Shown here: in pieces, positions 6,324-6,463 of the stretch
Numbering within the stretch: position 1 is the stretch's first letter
How the letters are laid out: each line of letters starts with the position of its first letter
Source of the DNA: Oscillospiraceae bacterium
GTDB taxonomy: Bacteria; Bacillota; Clostridia; Oscillospirales; Acutalibacteraceae
Assembly: GCA_031283835.1 (NCBI GenBank)
Contig: JAITBA010000174.1
Location: 1 to 6,463 of the forward strand
Length of the DNA: 6,463 nucleotides
Reading direction: 5' to 3'
Notes under the pieces: model-generated
The model's input: only the letters and a program-made list of their open reading frames with translations
What the model was told of the DNA's origin: nothing
The model's database searches: none
Made by a program: the position numbers and the translations under genes

Positions 6324-6346
6324 CATCACGCAGGGGTATTTGTCAA
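6317..6346 (-). promoter_or_regulatory. Strong promoter of the kinase-GH4-Dabb operon
   Basis: On the minus strand a perfect -35 TTGACA (6346-6341) is separated by 18 bp from a perfect -10 TATAAT (6322-6317). A TG just before the -10 gives an extended -10. The leader of about 30 nt carries AAGGGGAG before the ATG at 6281. Two consensus hexamers predict high basal strength for the housekeeping sigma factor, so control probably depends on a repressor at the overlapping palindrome. Confidence 0.88.
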
Positions 6347-6359
6347 TAGCACATTTCAC

Positions 6360-6395
6360 AAAAATCCCCCTCACGCACTTGTGAAGGGGATTTTT
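6360..6395. terminator. Bidirectional hairpin terminator upstream of sugar operon
   Basis: AAAAATCCCCCTCAC (6360-6374) pairs with GTGAAGGGGATTTTT (6381-6395) at 14 of 15 positions around a 6-nt loop. The stem has T-runs on either strand, so it can act in both directions. It lies 13 bp upstream of the kinase -35. It most likely ends transcription of a minus-strand gene that lies mostly beyond the right edge, keeping it apart from the sugar operon. Confidence 0.85.
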
Positions 6396-6430
6396 CATAT
6401 TGATTACTGTCAGCCCGCCGGGGAGGCACC

Positions 6431-6463
6431 TTAACCAAACAGCCTTTGAATGCTGTTGAGAAG
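6431..6463 (-). CDS. Possible C-terminal end of an unidentified gene (partial)
   Basis: One minus-strand frame entering at the right edge reads LLNSIQRLFG and stops at TAA (6433-6431), 35 nt before a strong terminator hairpin. Gene end, short gap, terminator is the expected layout for a co-directional upstream gene. Ten codons cannot identify a product. The other two minus frames stay open through the terminator and the kinase promoter, which makes them poor candidates. The call rests on context only. Confidence 0.4.
   Translation of the reverse strand, partial: LLNSIQRLFG

Noticed and set aside
6280..6360. A catabolite-repression (cre) site near the sugar operon promoter
   Set aside because: I found no good match to the TGWAANCGNTNWCA pattern on either strand here.

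Overview
The window looks like a chromosomal segment from an anaerobic, low-to-moderate-GC Gram-positive bacterium, most likely a clostridial Bacillota. This is inferred from the oxygen-sensitive class III ribonucleotide reductase behind tandem NrdR-type boxes, a short CarD-type RNA polymerase regulator, purine-rich Shine-Dalgarno sites, near-consensus TTGACA/TATAAT promoters and T-tailed hairpin terminators. I see no phage, insertion sequence, CRISPR array, tRNA or rRNA. Coding DNA is GC-richer than the AT-rich intergenic regions.

Left part, plus strand: a regulatory region (1-172) with two NrdR-like boxes 42 bp apart and an extended -10 promoter drives nrdD (173-2302, complete, 709 aa). A complete membrane CDP-alcohol phosphatidyltransferase gene (2391-2975) follows. 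The activase gene nrdG is not next to nrdD. A hairpin at 2978-3029 ends this unit and also serves the convergent gene on the other strand.

Middle, minus strand: a CarD/CdnL-like regulator (3064-3594). Its long open frame continues upstream, but the conserved domain and the overlap with the next gene fix the start at 3594. Its 155-bp upstream gap is very AT-rich and holds a 15-bp imperfect inverted repeat over a candidate promoter.

Right part, minus strand: a compact sugar operon read right to left. A strong promoter at 6317-6346, overlapped by a perfect 24-bp palindrome, drives a BadF/NAGK-type sugar kinase (5349-6281). A family GH4 6-phospho-glycosidase (4075-5352) overlaps the kinase by 4 nt, and a small Dabb-domain protein (3750-4028) follows 46 nt later. 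A plausible reading is that a disaccharide or glycoside is phosphorylated by the ATP-dependent kinase and then split by the NAD/metal-dependent GH4 enzyme, without a PTS. The Dabb protein's role is unknown. A bidirectional hairpin (6360-6395) insulates the operon from a gene whose last codons may lie at the right edge.

Overall this is ordinary core and metabolic sequence. The points most worth a second look are the kinase/GH4/Dabb operon with its palindromic operator candidate, the 42-bp NrdR box spacing, the inverted repeat in front of carD, and the non-canonical phosphatidyltransferase.
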